DNA of 64,000 nucleotides from JAFAMB01 sp963775805 (GTDB taxonomy: Bacteria; Verrucomicrobiota; Verrucomicrobiia; Chthoniobacterales; JAFAMB01). Location of the stretch: positions 310,001 through 374,000 of the forward strand of contig CAVZKG010000001.1 in assembly GCA_963775805.1 (NCBI GenBank), read 5' to 3'. Both the position numbers and the translations under genes were made by a program. Of this stretch, positions 44,569-53,228 are shown one piece after another; positions within the stretch are counted from its first letter, which is position 1; each line of letters opens with the position of its first letter. The notes under the pieces are model-generated. The model searched no databases. It worked only from the letters and a program-made list of their open reading frames with translations, and was not told the DNA's origin.

Positions 44569-45741
44569 ATGATTACTCAAGCTAAAATTGATCCCTATAC
44601 CGCCAAAGCGGAGGAGGTGCCGATGCCTTCTTCGGTCGGCGAGTTCTTCGACCGTGTTAGTTTTGTTGCGGCAAGGGTAACGGATGCCTGCAACATCCAG
44701 TGCACTTATTGCAACGCGGAAGCCGGGTGTTCGACGAGCCCAAAGATGCCGATTTCCACATTTCGGCGCCTGGTCGATGGTTATATTCCTTCGTCTCAGT
44801 TTAAACATATCACGATCGAGTTCCATGGCGGCGAACCGACCTTAATGAGCGATGCGTGGTTCCGAGAAGCGGTGAACTACGGAAAGGAGAAGGCATTTCT
44901 TCATGGAAAAGAACTTACGTTTGCGATGCAGACGAACGGAACACTCATGAGTGAAGAACGGCTCCTGATGTTCCATGAACTGGGGATCCAGCTTGGCTTA
45001 AGCTGCGACGGTCCACCGGAGATTAACGACCGCCGGAGGCATAAAGGTGTCCTCGTGGAACGGACACTGGCTCTAGCACAGAAACATCATATTCCTCTTG
45101 GTCTTACGCTCGTTCTGAATCCTGGGAACTATCACCATATTCCTGAAGCAATGGACTTTTTCGCGAAATACGGGATTCGCGGATACCACATGAATTTTCT
45201 TGAACCGCAGGGACGCAACGAAGAACGGTTGACCGTCGATAACATGATGGAAGGCGCCTGTGCCGCGTTTCATCACATGGTCGACACGAATTGTTCGGTA
45301 ATCGAGGCGCGGACTCAGCAAATGGCTAATCGCTTCAAGCTTGGCCGGAGCGAAGGATTGCACACCTGCACGCACATGGAGTGCGGTGCCGGAAAATGGT
45401 TTATCGGGATGGACTGGACCGGCACGATCAGCCCGTGTGACACGCATGTGCATGAGTTTGCAATCGGCGATCTTTGGAACGGATTTGATCTGCCGCTCGT
45501 AAAAGAGCAACTCAACGGGTTCCACCGTAAAGGGTCGTGGTATATCAAATGTTTTACATGCGAGGCCCGGAAGGTCTGCACATTCAATTGCACCATGAGC
45601 ACGCATAAGAATCCTGATGTGCGTGATGCGGAATGTGCGTACACCATCCGCATGCACAAGTATATGCTCGAGCATTGGGACGGAGTGGAGAAAATCTTCG
45701 ACAAGCTGCAAGAGAATCCGAGGAACAAGTATTTCCGCTGA
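44569..45741 (+). CDS. Radical SAM/SPASM peptide maturase
   Basis: 390 residues. The 4Fe-4S-SAM motif is C41-NIQ-C45-TY-C48; GGEP (87-90) follows for SAM binding. The C-terminal SPASM domain has Cys272 (CGAGKWFIGMDWTGTISPC), Cys290, then C328-FT-C331, Cys337, Cys341 and Cys356, a seven-cysteine pattern that can hold two auxiliary Fe-S clusters. Enzymes of this type cross-link or otherwise modify ribosomal peptides. No PqqD-like recognition domain is fused. It is flanked by two genes for small peptides with the same leader motif, its presumed substrates. Confidence 0.92.
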   Translation: MITQAKIDPYTAKAEEVPMPSSVGEFFDRVSFVAARVTDACNIQCTYCNAEAGCSTSPKMPISTFRRLVDGYIPSSQFKHITIEFHGGEPTLMSDAWFREAVNYGKEKAFLHGKELTFAMQTNGTLMSEERLLMFHELGIQLGLSCDGPPEINDRRRHKGVLVERTLALAQKHHIPLGLTLVLNPGNYHHIPEAMDFFAKYGIRGYHMNFLEPQGRNEERLTVDNMMEGACAAFHHMVDTNCSVIEARTQQMANRFKLGRSEGLHTCTHMECGAGKWFIGMDWTGTISPCDTHVHEFAIGDLWNGFDLPLVKEQLNGFHRKGSWYIKCFTCEARKVCTFNCTMSTHKNPDVRDAECAYTIRMHKYMLEHWDGVEKIFDKLQENPRNKYFR

Positions 45742-45787
45742 TACAGCAACTAACAACGTTTGGAATTGTCTAACCCTAAGGTCCTTT

Positions 45788-45994
45788 ATGCGCGTTCAAG
45801 ATATCCTGGGACATTGGTATGAGGTAGAAGACGCCCTTTTGGCGAATTGTGCCGTCGAGATGGAGCCCGAATCCCAGAAAGCGGGCTCTGTTGGGCCGGC
45901 GATAGTTGCTGTTAAGGAACCGACAGGCAACTCTGATGCAGCCGGTTCCGGTTCAAACATCGAGTACCGCGGCTCCGATTATTTCGCGTGGTAG
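45788..45994 (+). CDS. Candidate RiPP precursor peptide 2
   Basis: 68 residues. The leader G8-H-W-Y-E-V-E-D-A-L-L18 with V23-E24 aligns without gaps to that of the first precursor (44104). The rest differs: a Gly/Ala/Ser linker and a C-terminus IEYRGSDYFAW. Tyr60, Tyr65, Phe66 and Trp68 offer aromatic positions for cross-linking. AAGGT lies six bases before ATG 45788. Its stop overlaps the GTG start of the exporter gene, pointing to coupled translation. Confidence 0.7.
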   Translation: MRVQDILGHWYEVEDALLANCAVEMEPESQKAGSVGPAIVAVKEPTGNSDAAGSGSNIEYRGSDYFAW

Positions 45995-48900
45995 CGCGGG
46001 AAGACATTGTTGAGTCGCTCGCGCGTGTTGAGATCTTGCGGGTTTTAGGAACGGCGCATGATCTCAATACGCTCGCTGAGCGTGTGCGCTTAAAGCGCCT
46101 GAGGGAGGGGGAATGCCTCTACCGCAAAGGGGAGGAAGGGGATCTGTTTTACGTCGTGTTTGCCGGTGCGGTCAACCTCATCGCTTCCGACGAAGCCGGA
46201 GGAGACATCCTTCTTAGTACCGTGCGCGCCGACGACGCGTTCGGCGACGAAATCCTAGTGGAAGGTGGACGACGCGAAGCCGAAGCTCGAGCTTTTTCAG
46301 CGTCGGCGGTGCTGGAAATCTCGCGCAGCGATTTTGCCTCGATACTTCGGAGTAACGGGGACAAACGGCCATGGGTCGATGCATACGTCACCCATCGGGC
46401 TCTGCAGACAGTGATCCGCAGATTCGGGATCGTGAGCGATCTGAGTCCGGAGCAAGCGCGCCGATGGTTGGCTGAAATGCAATTCGTCAAACATCAGCGT
46501 GGTGACATCATTTTCAGGAAAGGGGATACCGGAAACGATTTCTTTATCGTGATAAAGGGTGAAATCGGGGTCTATTCGGACCAAGCCGCTGCACCGGACT
46601 CTATGATCCGATCGTTGTCGCCTGGGGAACATTTTGGTGAACTTGCCCTGCTCGGAAGGACAACTCGAACTGCCACCATTTGTGTTTTGCGTGATTGCGT
46701 TCTCGCAGCGATTAGCGCCGATTCGTTTCAAGCTGCTTTTGCCGGTTCGGATGCGCTTCGAAATCGAATACTGGGAGCGATAGCCTCCTATCAAGGGGAT
46801 GTTCCGCCTGCGGTCGTTTCACTTCAGTCCAGTGATCAGAGGGAGGCATTGGGCGGTGGTCCTTTGGGAACGGGCGGCGCTGCAATCCTTGAATATCCCA
46901 GGCTTACGGCCGACCCTGCTCTGCGCCGCCGGGCGGAGCGGCCGGCGCGCGGTTTCCAATTTGTGGCTGAACGCGAGGCGATTGATCGGGGACTCGCCGC
47001 CTCTCTTTCAATGATTGCCGGTACCTGCGGTTTGCGCGTTAGTCTTGGTCGGGTCCGGCGTCTGATCGGGGAAGGAGGCGCGAGGAATCCGTTCGGCTCA
47101 CTTGAACGCGCTGCACCGCGAATGGGTCTGGAAGTCACGATTTACCATGCGGACGTCGAAAGCCTGTTCGCTGCTCCTCTTCCCGTGATAGTTCCGTGGG
47201 AGGATGGTAGGCTTGCAGTCGTGTTCGCGGCGAACCCTCGAGGCGTCTGGCTGGCCGACCCTGCGACGGGCGTGCGCACTATTGCGCCCTCCGGATTCGA
47301 GAAAGATTGGAAGGGAGGTCTCGTCGCGGTTTGTCGGCCTACAGAACTCTTTTTGAAGCTCGAACCGGAGCCCTCCAAATTTCAGCGGTACAGTCCGCTA
47401 GTCCGGCGCCAATCCGTTCCGCTGCTTCGGGCGTTGGCTTGTGCTTTGGTTGTGAGTTTACTCGCGCTTGTTCCTCCTTTGATCACGGGGGTGATTGTCG
47501 ATCGTGTTGTGGCCCAGAACCAGGCATGGCTTCTGCCATGGATTTTGTGCGCGATGGTTGGAGTTGCGGCCTCCAAAGCGCTCCTCACTCTAGGACGGGA
47601 GATTGGCCTGCTTGCTGTCAGACGCGGGGTCGGAGCGGAACTAATGGGCGCGTTCATGCGTCACCTCTTTCATTTGCCGCTTAGTTTTTTTGCTCGAGTG
47701 CAACTGGGTGAACTGTTTGGACGAATACGGGAAAGCGAAAACGTTCGCGACATGCTCAGCGACACGATCGTATCGACGATCCTGGATCTGATCACTTTAG
47801 CAGTCATCGCGACGGCAATGCTTCTCATTCAGCCCTCCTTGGCGCTTGTCACGTTGGCTTGCCTGCCGATCTACGTGGGGATAACCCTTCTATCGATTCC
47901 TTATCTAAGCCGATGTAATCGCGCCCTGTTCGAGGCCCAAGCGAACGAGCAGGGGAGCATGGTCGAAAGCATTGTCGGATTATCAACCGTGAAATCGGTA
48001 GCTGCGGAAGAAACGGTCTACTCGCGGTGGCGCAATTATTTCGAAGAAACTCAGACGCAAACCCGGCGAAGTGCTTTCGTGAAGACGGCGTTTGCGTGCG
48101 CCAACGAAATGATGACGGCGCTTTCAACGCTGCTCATGTTCTGGTTCGGAACTCGCCTGGTGCTCGGTGGTGAAGGTCACTTCGGCGTTGGTCAATTGGT
48201 TACCTTTGTTCAATGGTCGATGCTGGTCTATCCGCCGATAGAGCGGATCGTAGGGCTGTTCTCTCGATTCCAGGCCTTTTCAATCGGCGTTGACCGTCTA
48301 AACATGGTTTTCGACACACCTGCAGAAGAGATGCAGCCTCCTGCGGATGCTCCCGTTCTTCCCAATGGAGGATGGGAGGTTAAAATCGAAAACGTTAGTT
48401 TCTCGTATGCCGAAGATCAGCCGAACATTCTTGCCGACATTTGCTTTGAAATTTCGAGCGGACAAATGGTGGCGGTTGTCGGCCGTAGCGGTTCCGGTAA
48501 GACCACGCTGATCAATCTTCTAACGCGTTTTTATGCGCCTGGCACCGGCAGGATGCTTCTAAATGGAACGGACATCCGGCAATTTGGCTTAAACGAATAC
48601 CGAAGTCACGTGGGCGTCGTCCTGCAGGAGAATTTCCTTTTTACTGGTTCGGTTCGTGACAACCTCACAATCGGGAACCCGGACGCCACTGCGGAAGAAG
48701 TTGAGGAAGCCGTCACTCTCGCCGCCGCGGATAGCTTTATCCGTCACCTTCCGAAGGGTTTCGATAGCACCATTACCGAGCGCGGGCGCAACCTGTCAGG
48801 GGGCCAACGCCAGCGCCTGGCGATTGCGCGCGCCTTGTTGCGCAAGCCGCGGATGTTGATCTTTGACGAGGCAACCAGCGCGCTCGACAACGAGTCGGAA

Positions 48901-49098
48901 CGAGCAATCCAAAAGAACATGTCTAGCATCGGCAAAGACCGGATCATGGTGGTGATTGCCCACCGTCTGTCTACCATTCGAAACGCCGACTTGATTCTCG
49001 TCGTGGATCAAGGCCGAATCGTCGAGCGAGGAAAGCATCACGATTTAGTGGAAATGAATGGGCTCTACAGCCATCTGCTACGAGCGACAGTTTCTTAA
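45988..49098 (+). CDS. Peptide exporter: two cNMP-binding domains, inactive C39-like domain, ABC exporter
   Basis: 1036 residues. Domains: cNMP-binding 1 (~20-125), cNMP-binding 2 (~148-265), C39-like (~322-450), six-TM (~475-765), ATPase (~795-1030; Walker A GRSGSGKTT at 832, LSGGQ at 936, MLIFDE at 956). In the C39 domain the catalytic Cys is replaced: DRGLA at 333-337 where active PCATs have DCGxA, and the His before VVL is Leu/Ala (RLAVVFA). So it can bind but not cut leaders, like the C39-like domain of HlyB. The start is GTG 45988, overlapping the second precursor gene; no in-frame ATG fits. Confidence 0.92.
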   Translation: MVAREDIVESLARVEILRVLGTAHDLNTLAERVRLKRLREGECLYRKGEEGDLFYVVFAGAVNLIASDEAGGDILLSTVRADDAFGDEILVEGGRREAEARAFSASAVLEISRSDFASILRSNGDKRPWVDAYVTHRALQTVIRRFGIVSDLSPEQARRWLAEMQFVKHQRGDIIFRKGDTGNDFFIVIKGEIGVYSDQAAAPDSMIRSLSPGEHFGELALLGRTTRTATICVLRDCVLAAISADSFQAAFAGSDALRNRILGAIASYQGDVPPAVVSLQSSDQREALGGGPLGTGGAAILEYPRLTADPALRRRAERPARGFQFVAEREAIDRGLAASLSMIAGTCGLRVSLGRVRRLIGEGGARNPFGSLERAAPRMGLEVTIYHADVESLFAAPLPVIVPWEDGRLAVVFAANPRGVWLADPATGVRTIAPSGFEKDWKGGLVAVCRPTELFLKLEPEPSKFQRYSPLVRRQSVPLLRALACALVVSLLALVPPLITGVIVDRVVAQNQAWLLPWILCAMVGVAASKALLTLGREIGLLAVRRGVGAELMGAFMRHLFHLPLSFFARVQLGELFGRIRESENVRDMLSDTIVSTILDLITLAVIATAMLLIQPSLALVTLACLPIYVGITLLSIPYLSRCNRALFEAQANEQGSMVESIVGLSTVKSVAAEETVYSRWRNYFEETQTQTRRSAFVKTAFACANEMMTALSTLLMFWFGTRLVLGGEGHFGVGQLVTFVQWSMLVYPPIERIVGLFSRFQAFSIGVDRLNMVFDTPAEEMQPPADAPVLPNGGWEVKIENVSFSYAEDQPNILADICFEISSGQMVAVVGRSGSGKTTLINLLTRFYAPGTGRMLLNGTDIRQFGLNEYRSHVGVVLQENFLFTGSVRDNLTIGNPDATAEEVEEAVTLAAADSFIRHLPKGFDSTITERGRNLSGGQRQRLAIARALLRKPRMLIFDEATSALDNESERAIQKNMSSIGKDRIMVVIAHRLSTIRNADLILVVDQGRIVERGKHHDLVEMNGLYSHLLRATVS

Positions 49099-49182
49099 CT
49101 GGGCAACTGGTACCTGGGGAACGCTGATTACGAAAAGAGTGATCGCTGGCTTTTTGGCGCGTGGTATGCGAGGGAACTGGCT

Positions 49183-49827
49183 GTGCATTTTCGACTAAAG
49201 AGATTAGCGAAAGCCGCGCTCGCTATGTTTATAGCGTTAGCCGGGATCAGCGCAAGAGGCGAGGATTTCGCGGGGCACTATTTTCTTCGTGGTGTCATGG
49301 AGGTTGGTTCAGAGTTGTTGCTGAAATCTGACGGAAACTTTGAATACATGCTAAGCTACGGCGCGTCAGATTACTGGGCCAAAGGCACATGGCGACACGA
49401 GAGCGACAGTATAATCCTCAATAGCGTTGGAAAGAAGGAAGCACCTTTCCGGCTGCTCCGAAGCGAGGCCGGGAAAATTGCAGGGATCCGCATTTGGGTG
49501 ACGAGTAAGAACGGCAAAGGAGTAGAGGATGTGCAAGTAGCGGTGCAGACCGGCGACCAGCATCTTGAGGCAACGACGACTTCCGACGGGTCGGCCCTAT
49601 TTTCAAATATAGCCAGTGCGCGCGCAGTCGAATTCGAGGTTCCGGTATACGCTGTCAAAGCCGGGCCGTTCCAAATTGATTCTTCTAAGAATGAATTCTA
49701 CTTCGAAATCGATGGTGATTCGATCGCGCGGGTCTTCTTCAAGGAGGAACCTTTGGCCATCGATGGAAAAACCCTCGTGATGCGATATTGGAATGCGGAA
49801 CAGCCAATTCGTTATGAGAAGCAATAG
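49183..49827 (+). CDS. Secreted hypothetical protein
   Basis: 214 residues from a GTG start, with a signal peptide (RLAKAALAMFIALAGISARG). The first part (ELLLKSDGNFEYMLSYGASDYWAKGTWRHESDSIILNS) resembles small beta-barrel copy/lipocalin-like domains; the middle (VQVAVQTGDQHLEATTTSDGSALFSNI) a transthyretin-like or CarboxypepD-reg fold. Function unknown. It follows the exporter by 84 bases and may belong to the peptide cluster. ATG 49225 would cut into the signal peptide. Confidence 0.6.
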   Translation: MHFRLKRLAKAALAMFIALAGISARGEDFAGHYFLRGVMEVGSELLLKSDGNFEYMLSYGASDYWAKGTWRHESDSIILNSVGKKEAPFRLLRSEAGKIAGIRIWVTSKNGKGVEDVQVAVQTGDQHLEATTTSDGSALFSNIASARAVEFEVPVYAVKAGPFQIDSSKNEFYFEIDGDSIARVFFKEEPLAIDGKTLVMRYWNAEQPIRYEKQ

Positions 49828-49859
49828 GGGTCAGTGCACGAAACGGACAATAGAGTACG

Positions 49860-50130
49860 TTAAGCCTCGGGCTGTGCCGTAAACAGATGTGAAAGCGAGT
49901 CTTGGGCCTTACGCAAGGGCCGAAAGCCACCTTTCGCGACTCGTTTATTGGCGTGCCAGATATAGTCGCCGGTGAGATTGATGTGCTCCCAGCCCAAGGG
50001 CGATAGGTGGGTCAGGAGCGAATCCTTGACCAATTGACCAGCCTCGCGCAGCCCTTTGATGTCTCGCTCCAGGTTGACGGTGTTCCAGAGAACGATGGCA
50101 GCGACCACCAGATTTAAGCCACGGCCTCGA
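49860..50130 (-). pseudogene. Tn3-family transposase C-terminal remnant
   Basis: About 85 residues read NLVVAAIVLWNTVNLERDI and LSPLGWEHINLTGDYIWHANKR, the highly conserved end of Tn3-family transposases, then GGFRPLRKAQ. The N-terminal nine tenths are absent and no terminal inverted repeat is noticed. Together with the IS91-like remnant at 41.4 kb it brackets the peptide cluster. Confidence 0.85.
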
Positions 50131-50469
50131 AGTCAACATGAGGATGTACGCCGTCGATAAAACCCGGATGCAATGCTTGATATTTTAACTCTGTAATGTA
50201 AAACACTACACGAGACCGATGCGGCCGAGAATGATGAAGCATAAGCTCGCAGCAGGTTTCTAGGCACCAAAACGTCCTAATCCCCGAAGGCAAAGAATGA
50301 AAATCCGCCTAGCAGTGCGCGATTGATCGCGACAACGGGCGAACCTGAAAGGCCCAGCAATGCGTCGTAAAGTTGGACAACTTCGTTCCAGTTCTTTCGG
50401 AGATTCAGGTATTTCGGAAGATCAACAGCTAGTCGGATGCTGTCGTTTTCGCTGTTATACCGTGCACTG
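50131..50469. other. Gap without a convincing gene
   Basis: About 340 bases between the Tn3-like remnant and the DUF899 gene. Short open frames exist but none resembles a protein; probably decayed transposon sequence. Confidence 0.5.
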
Positions 50470-51303
50470 CTATTTGGCTACCGCGGCATCCGCACTCTCC
50501 GCACCGCAGCACGAATCGGAAGACTCCTCTTGGTACCGCCCGGTCGAGTGCACGAAACCGCTTTGATCATAACGATCGTGGTGTCTGACCCAATCGGTCA
50601 GATTGTGATTCGGACCGGTCTCGTTTCGGCCTTTTGGTAAATGGTCAAGATATCCGTACACACCCCCTAACATCTCGCTCCCGCGTGCGAATGCCGAATA
50701 GGTATGAAACACGTTACCGGCTGCGTCCTTGTAGAACAGGCTGGTTCCCGGCAATTCGTCGATCGGGATCTCCTGGTATTCATAGTTGTAATACATTTTG
50801 CCGTTTGCGATCTCTTCTTTCGTGAAAGAAACGTGATAGTCAAAATTGAAATCGCTTTCGTACGACGAAACCCATTTAAAGTGCCATCCCATGCGTTTCT
50901 TGAAGGCTTCAATCTCAGGCAATGGAGCCCTGGAGACCGCCACGTATCGCACATCGTGATGTTCCAGGTGCACGACGATGCCGTCATTATGATCCGCTCC
51001 AAATGAGCAACCGACGCAACCCTCCTTCCATCCCGGCCCGAGCATGAAATGATTGATAACCAACTGGCTGCATCCATCGAAGAGATCAGAAAGTGATTCC
51101 TTTCCCTTCGGTCCATCGAACAGATAACTCTTTTCGACTTTGACCCATGGTAGCGCGCGACTCTTCGCGTTCAATTGGTCGCGCAGCTGGATAAATTCTT
51201 TCTCCTCCTCGAGCAACTCTTTTCGAGCTGCAAGCCATTCCTCTCTCGAAACCACGGTATGCGTTTGAATGGTACTTGTTTCTTCCAATGTGTCGGATTT
51301 CAT
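50470..51303 (-). CDS. DUF899 (thioredoxin-like) protein
   Basis: 277 residues. DUF899 marks are seen: VSREEWLAARKELLEEEKEFIQLRDQLNA, ALPWVKVEKSYLFDGPKG, LVINHFMLGPGWKEGCVGCSFGAD and the final GVYGYLDHLPKGRNE. CVGC is the candidate redox motif of the thioredoxin-like fold. The C-terminal 30 residues with SCCGAE are extra. Function unknown. Confidence 0.9.
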   Translation of the reverse strand: MKSDTLEETSTIQTHTVVSREEWLAARKELLEEEKEFIQLRDQLNAKSRALPWVKVEKSYLFDGPKGKESLSDLFDGCSQLVINHFMLGPGWKEGCVGCSFGADHNDGIVVHLEHHDVRYVAVSRAPLPEIEAFKKRMGWHFKWVSSYESDFNFDYHVSFTKEEIANGKMYYNYEYQEIPIDELPGTSLFYKDAAGNVFHTYSAFARGSEMLGGVYGYLDHLPKGRNETGPNHNLTDWVRHHDRYDQSGFVHSTGRYQEESSDSCCGAESADAAVAK

Positions 51304-51410
51304 TGTCGTTTTTCTTTCGAATAATGATTACTGGACTAACTCTATTCTAAGAACCCGACGAACGAGTGCTCCGGATCAGGACATCCTGTCGAAGCTTTTA
51401 TGACCCGCTC

Positions 51411-52778
51411 TCATCCGTTAACGCTCAGTCCCGACCTTGCTCGAACCGCAGAGAGGAACGCGGCGTAGCTCCAAGTCAGATTCCTTACGCTCTTCTCGTA
51501 GCCGCTGACACCGTCGAACTGCTCACTTAGTTCCAGATTGTCGCTATGATAGATCACCGCCTGCAGCATCGCGTCGCCGGCGTCACGTAAAGCGCTAACC
51601 ACATCCCCTGCAGACGTCTGAGCAGTTGCTCCGATCTGGCTGAAGAACGTCTCGGAGAATTGATCGATCGGAACCGTTTGGCTTTGTGCGATCTCGTTCG
51701 CGAGCGCGTAGTATAGCTCGGCGAAGTTGCAGGTGCAGAGCGCCCAGGGATGTCTCCCGAGAATGTTATCGGCCAAATCGCCATCATAGGTGTCACCGGG
51801 ATAACGTCCTAACAACGGCCCGATACCTAGGCTCTTGTCAGCGGCGTTGATCGGATACTGCTCAGGCGAACTATCGTCCGCCCATTGGGCTCGCAGTTGA
51901 GCCGCTGTGGCCAGCAGCTTTGTGTCGGTGTATGGAATCGCGCCGTAGATGCTTGCCGAAACAATGTCGATATTCGGATCGTAGCCTTGCGGCGCCGGTA
52001 TGACCGAAACGTAGTATGTGTTGTTCCAGTGAGTCTCCAGCTCTGTCGTGAGCCAAGTTATCGCCGTAGCAACCCCCGACGGCACCGGGATACCGTACGT
52101 GTTGGACTGGATCGCTTGAAAGCAGCGCAACTGGACCGATCGCGCGAAGAATGATTGCCCCAACTGCTCTTCCCATAAATTGGTGGTAGGGCTCTGATAG
52201 ACGCCCAGAAGAATATCGATATTGTTGGCGATCAGTGCTTGCGCGATGACCTGCGTCGGTGCGTCAAGTTGGTCGAATGCCTGTAAAACCGCCAATGTTT
52301 GCAGCGCCGGTCCGTCGCTCTGTTCAGACCATGGTTGTCGCGCCTGGCCGGCGATGGTGAAACAGGCATGCAATTTTGTGGGAGCCGCGTTACCCAGACA
52401 AATCTGAGCAAAGTTGACGTAATCGATCAATGGTTCGACGCCTCCGCCGGGGCGCGTCGGCACGTTCGCGGCAGCGATCTCCATAGCAGTGATCGCGGCG
52501 TCACGGGTCCAGTTGAAGACATAGTCCTGGTCTACGCCCGGGGTATTGGCCGGGAAAGAGGGGGCAGCGATGACGCACCCTGGCAGCGAAAATGAATTCG
52601 CGGTAACAGGATCGGTAAATACATAGCCGTCGCTGGCAACATTGCGAAACATCAACGAAAACATGTGTTGCGCGATTGTCGGCAGATCGGATTGCTGGAA
52701 TGCCAGCGTTGGACGAACCTTGGCGACACCAGCTGACTGAGCAGTAGTATGCGCTCGAACATTTTGTATTGTTGGCAT
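51411..52778 (-). CDS. GH15 glucoamylase-like glycoside hydrolase
   Basis: 455 residues, alpha/alpha-barrel of family GH15 (glucan 1,4-alpha-glucosidase), releasing glucose from starch or maltodextrin ends. DQDYVFNWTRDAAITAMEI, NLWEEQLGQSFFARSVQL (general acid Glu), RYPGDTYDGD... GRHPWALCTCNFAELYYAL and ELSEQFDGVSGYEKSVRNLTWSYAAFLSA (general base Glu) are all in order. No signal peptide is visible, so either intracellular or exported by another route. It stands alone. Confidence 0.9.
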   Translation of the reverse strand: MPTIQNVRAHTTAQSAGVAKVRPTLAFQQSDLPTIAQHMFSLMFRNVASDGYVFTDPVTANSFSLPGCVIAAPSFPANTPGVDQDYVFNWTRDAAITAMEIAAANVPTRPGGGVEPLIDYVNFAQICLGNAAPTKLHACFTIAGQARQPWSEQSDGPALQTLAVLQAFDQLDAPTQVIAQALIANNIDILLGVYQSPTTNLWEEQLGQSFFARSVQLRCFQAIQSNTYGIPVPSGVATAITWLTTELETHWNNTYYVSVIPAPQGYDPNIDIVSASIYGAIPYTDTKLLATAAQLRAQWADDSSPEQYPINAADKSLGIGPLLGRYPGDTYDGDLADNILGRHPWALCTCNFAELYYALANEIAQSQTVPIDQFSETFFSQIGATAQTSAGDVVSALRDAGDAMLQAVIYHSDNLELSEQFDGVSGYEKSVRNLTWSYAAFLSAVRARSGLSVNG

Positions 52779-52905
52779 TGGGCTTCTTCCCTTCCTTGTG
52801 TCGCAAAAGATCTTTCAAATCGAGATTATCCGCCGATTCACATCATTTTAATTGAATGGAAGATCACGACCTCGTTCGAGCGCACCGGGATCCGGATTCG
52901 TGCAG

Positions 52906-52931
52906 CCTGGGGTGCAGCGAAGCGGAGACCG
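52906..52931. repeat. Dispersed hairpin repeat, copy B
   Basis: CCTGGGGTGCAGCGAAGCGG followed by AGACCG. Matches the reverse complement of the terminator-like hairpin at 36491-36523 and the copy at 53007. Confidence 0.65.
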
Positions 52932-53006
52932 GGTAAGAGTAACCAGTGTCGGTTGTCAGTTGTCAGTGTCGGGAACGTGAAGAAAACGACGGATTGAGCT
53001 AGGCAC

Positions 53007-53032
53007 CCTGGCAGCGAAGCGGAGCCCCAGGC
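53007..53032. repeat. Dispersed hairpin repeat, copy C
   Basis: CCTGG-CAGCGAAGCGGAGC-CCCAGG: the ends pair with each other (CCTGG/CCAGG). It lies 75 bases from copy B, in the gap upstream of the GH15 gene; GTGTC/GTTGTCAG units lie between the two copies. The rest of the gap 52779-53228 holds no recognisable gene. Confidence 0.65.
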
Positions 53033-53228
53033 ACGGTGTCACAGCAAAGTGAGGTGTCCAATCAAGAACCGAGATCCCGCAGCGTTTGGCAACAATATCG
53101 AGTATCGAACGGCATCATCGGGTCAATGCCGTTGTTCGCGTGAAATTGCCGGCACGTATGAGCAGAACCACATAATCTTGTGATGAACATGCTTGATTGC
53201 CACAAGATGCAGGGTATTCTGGCAGACC

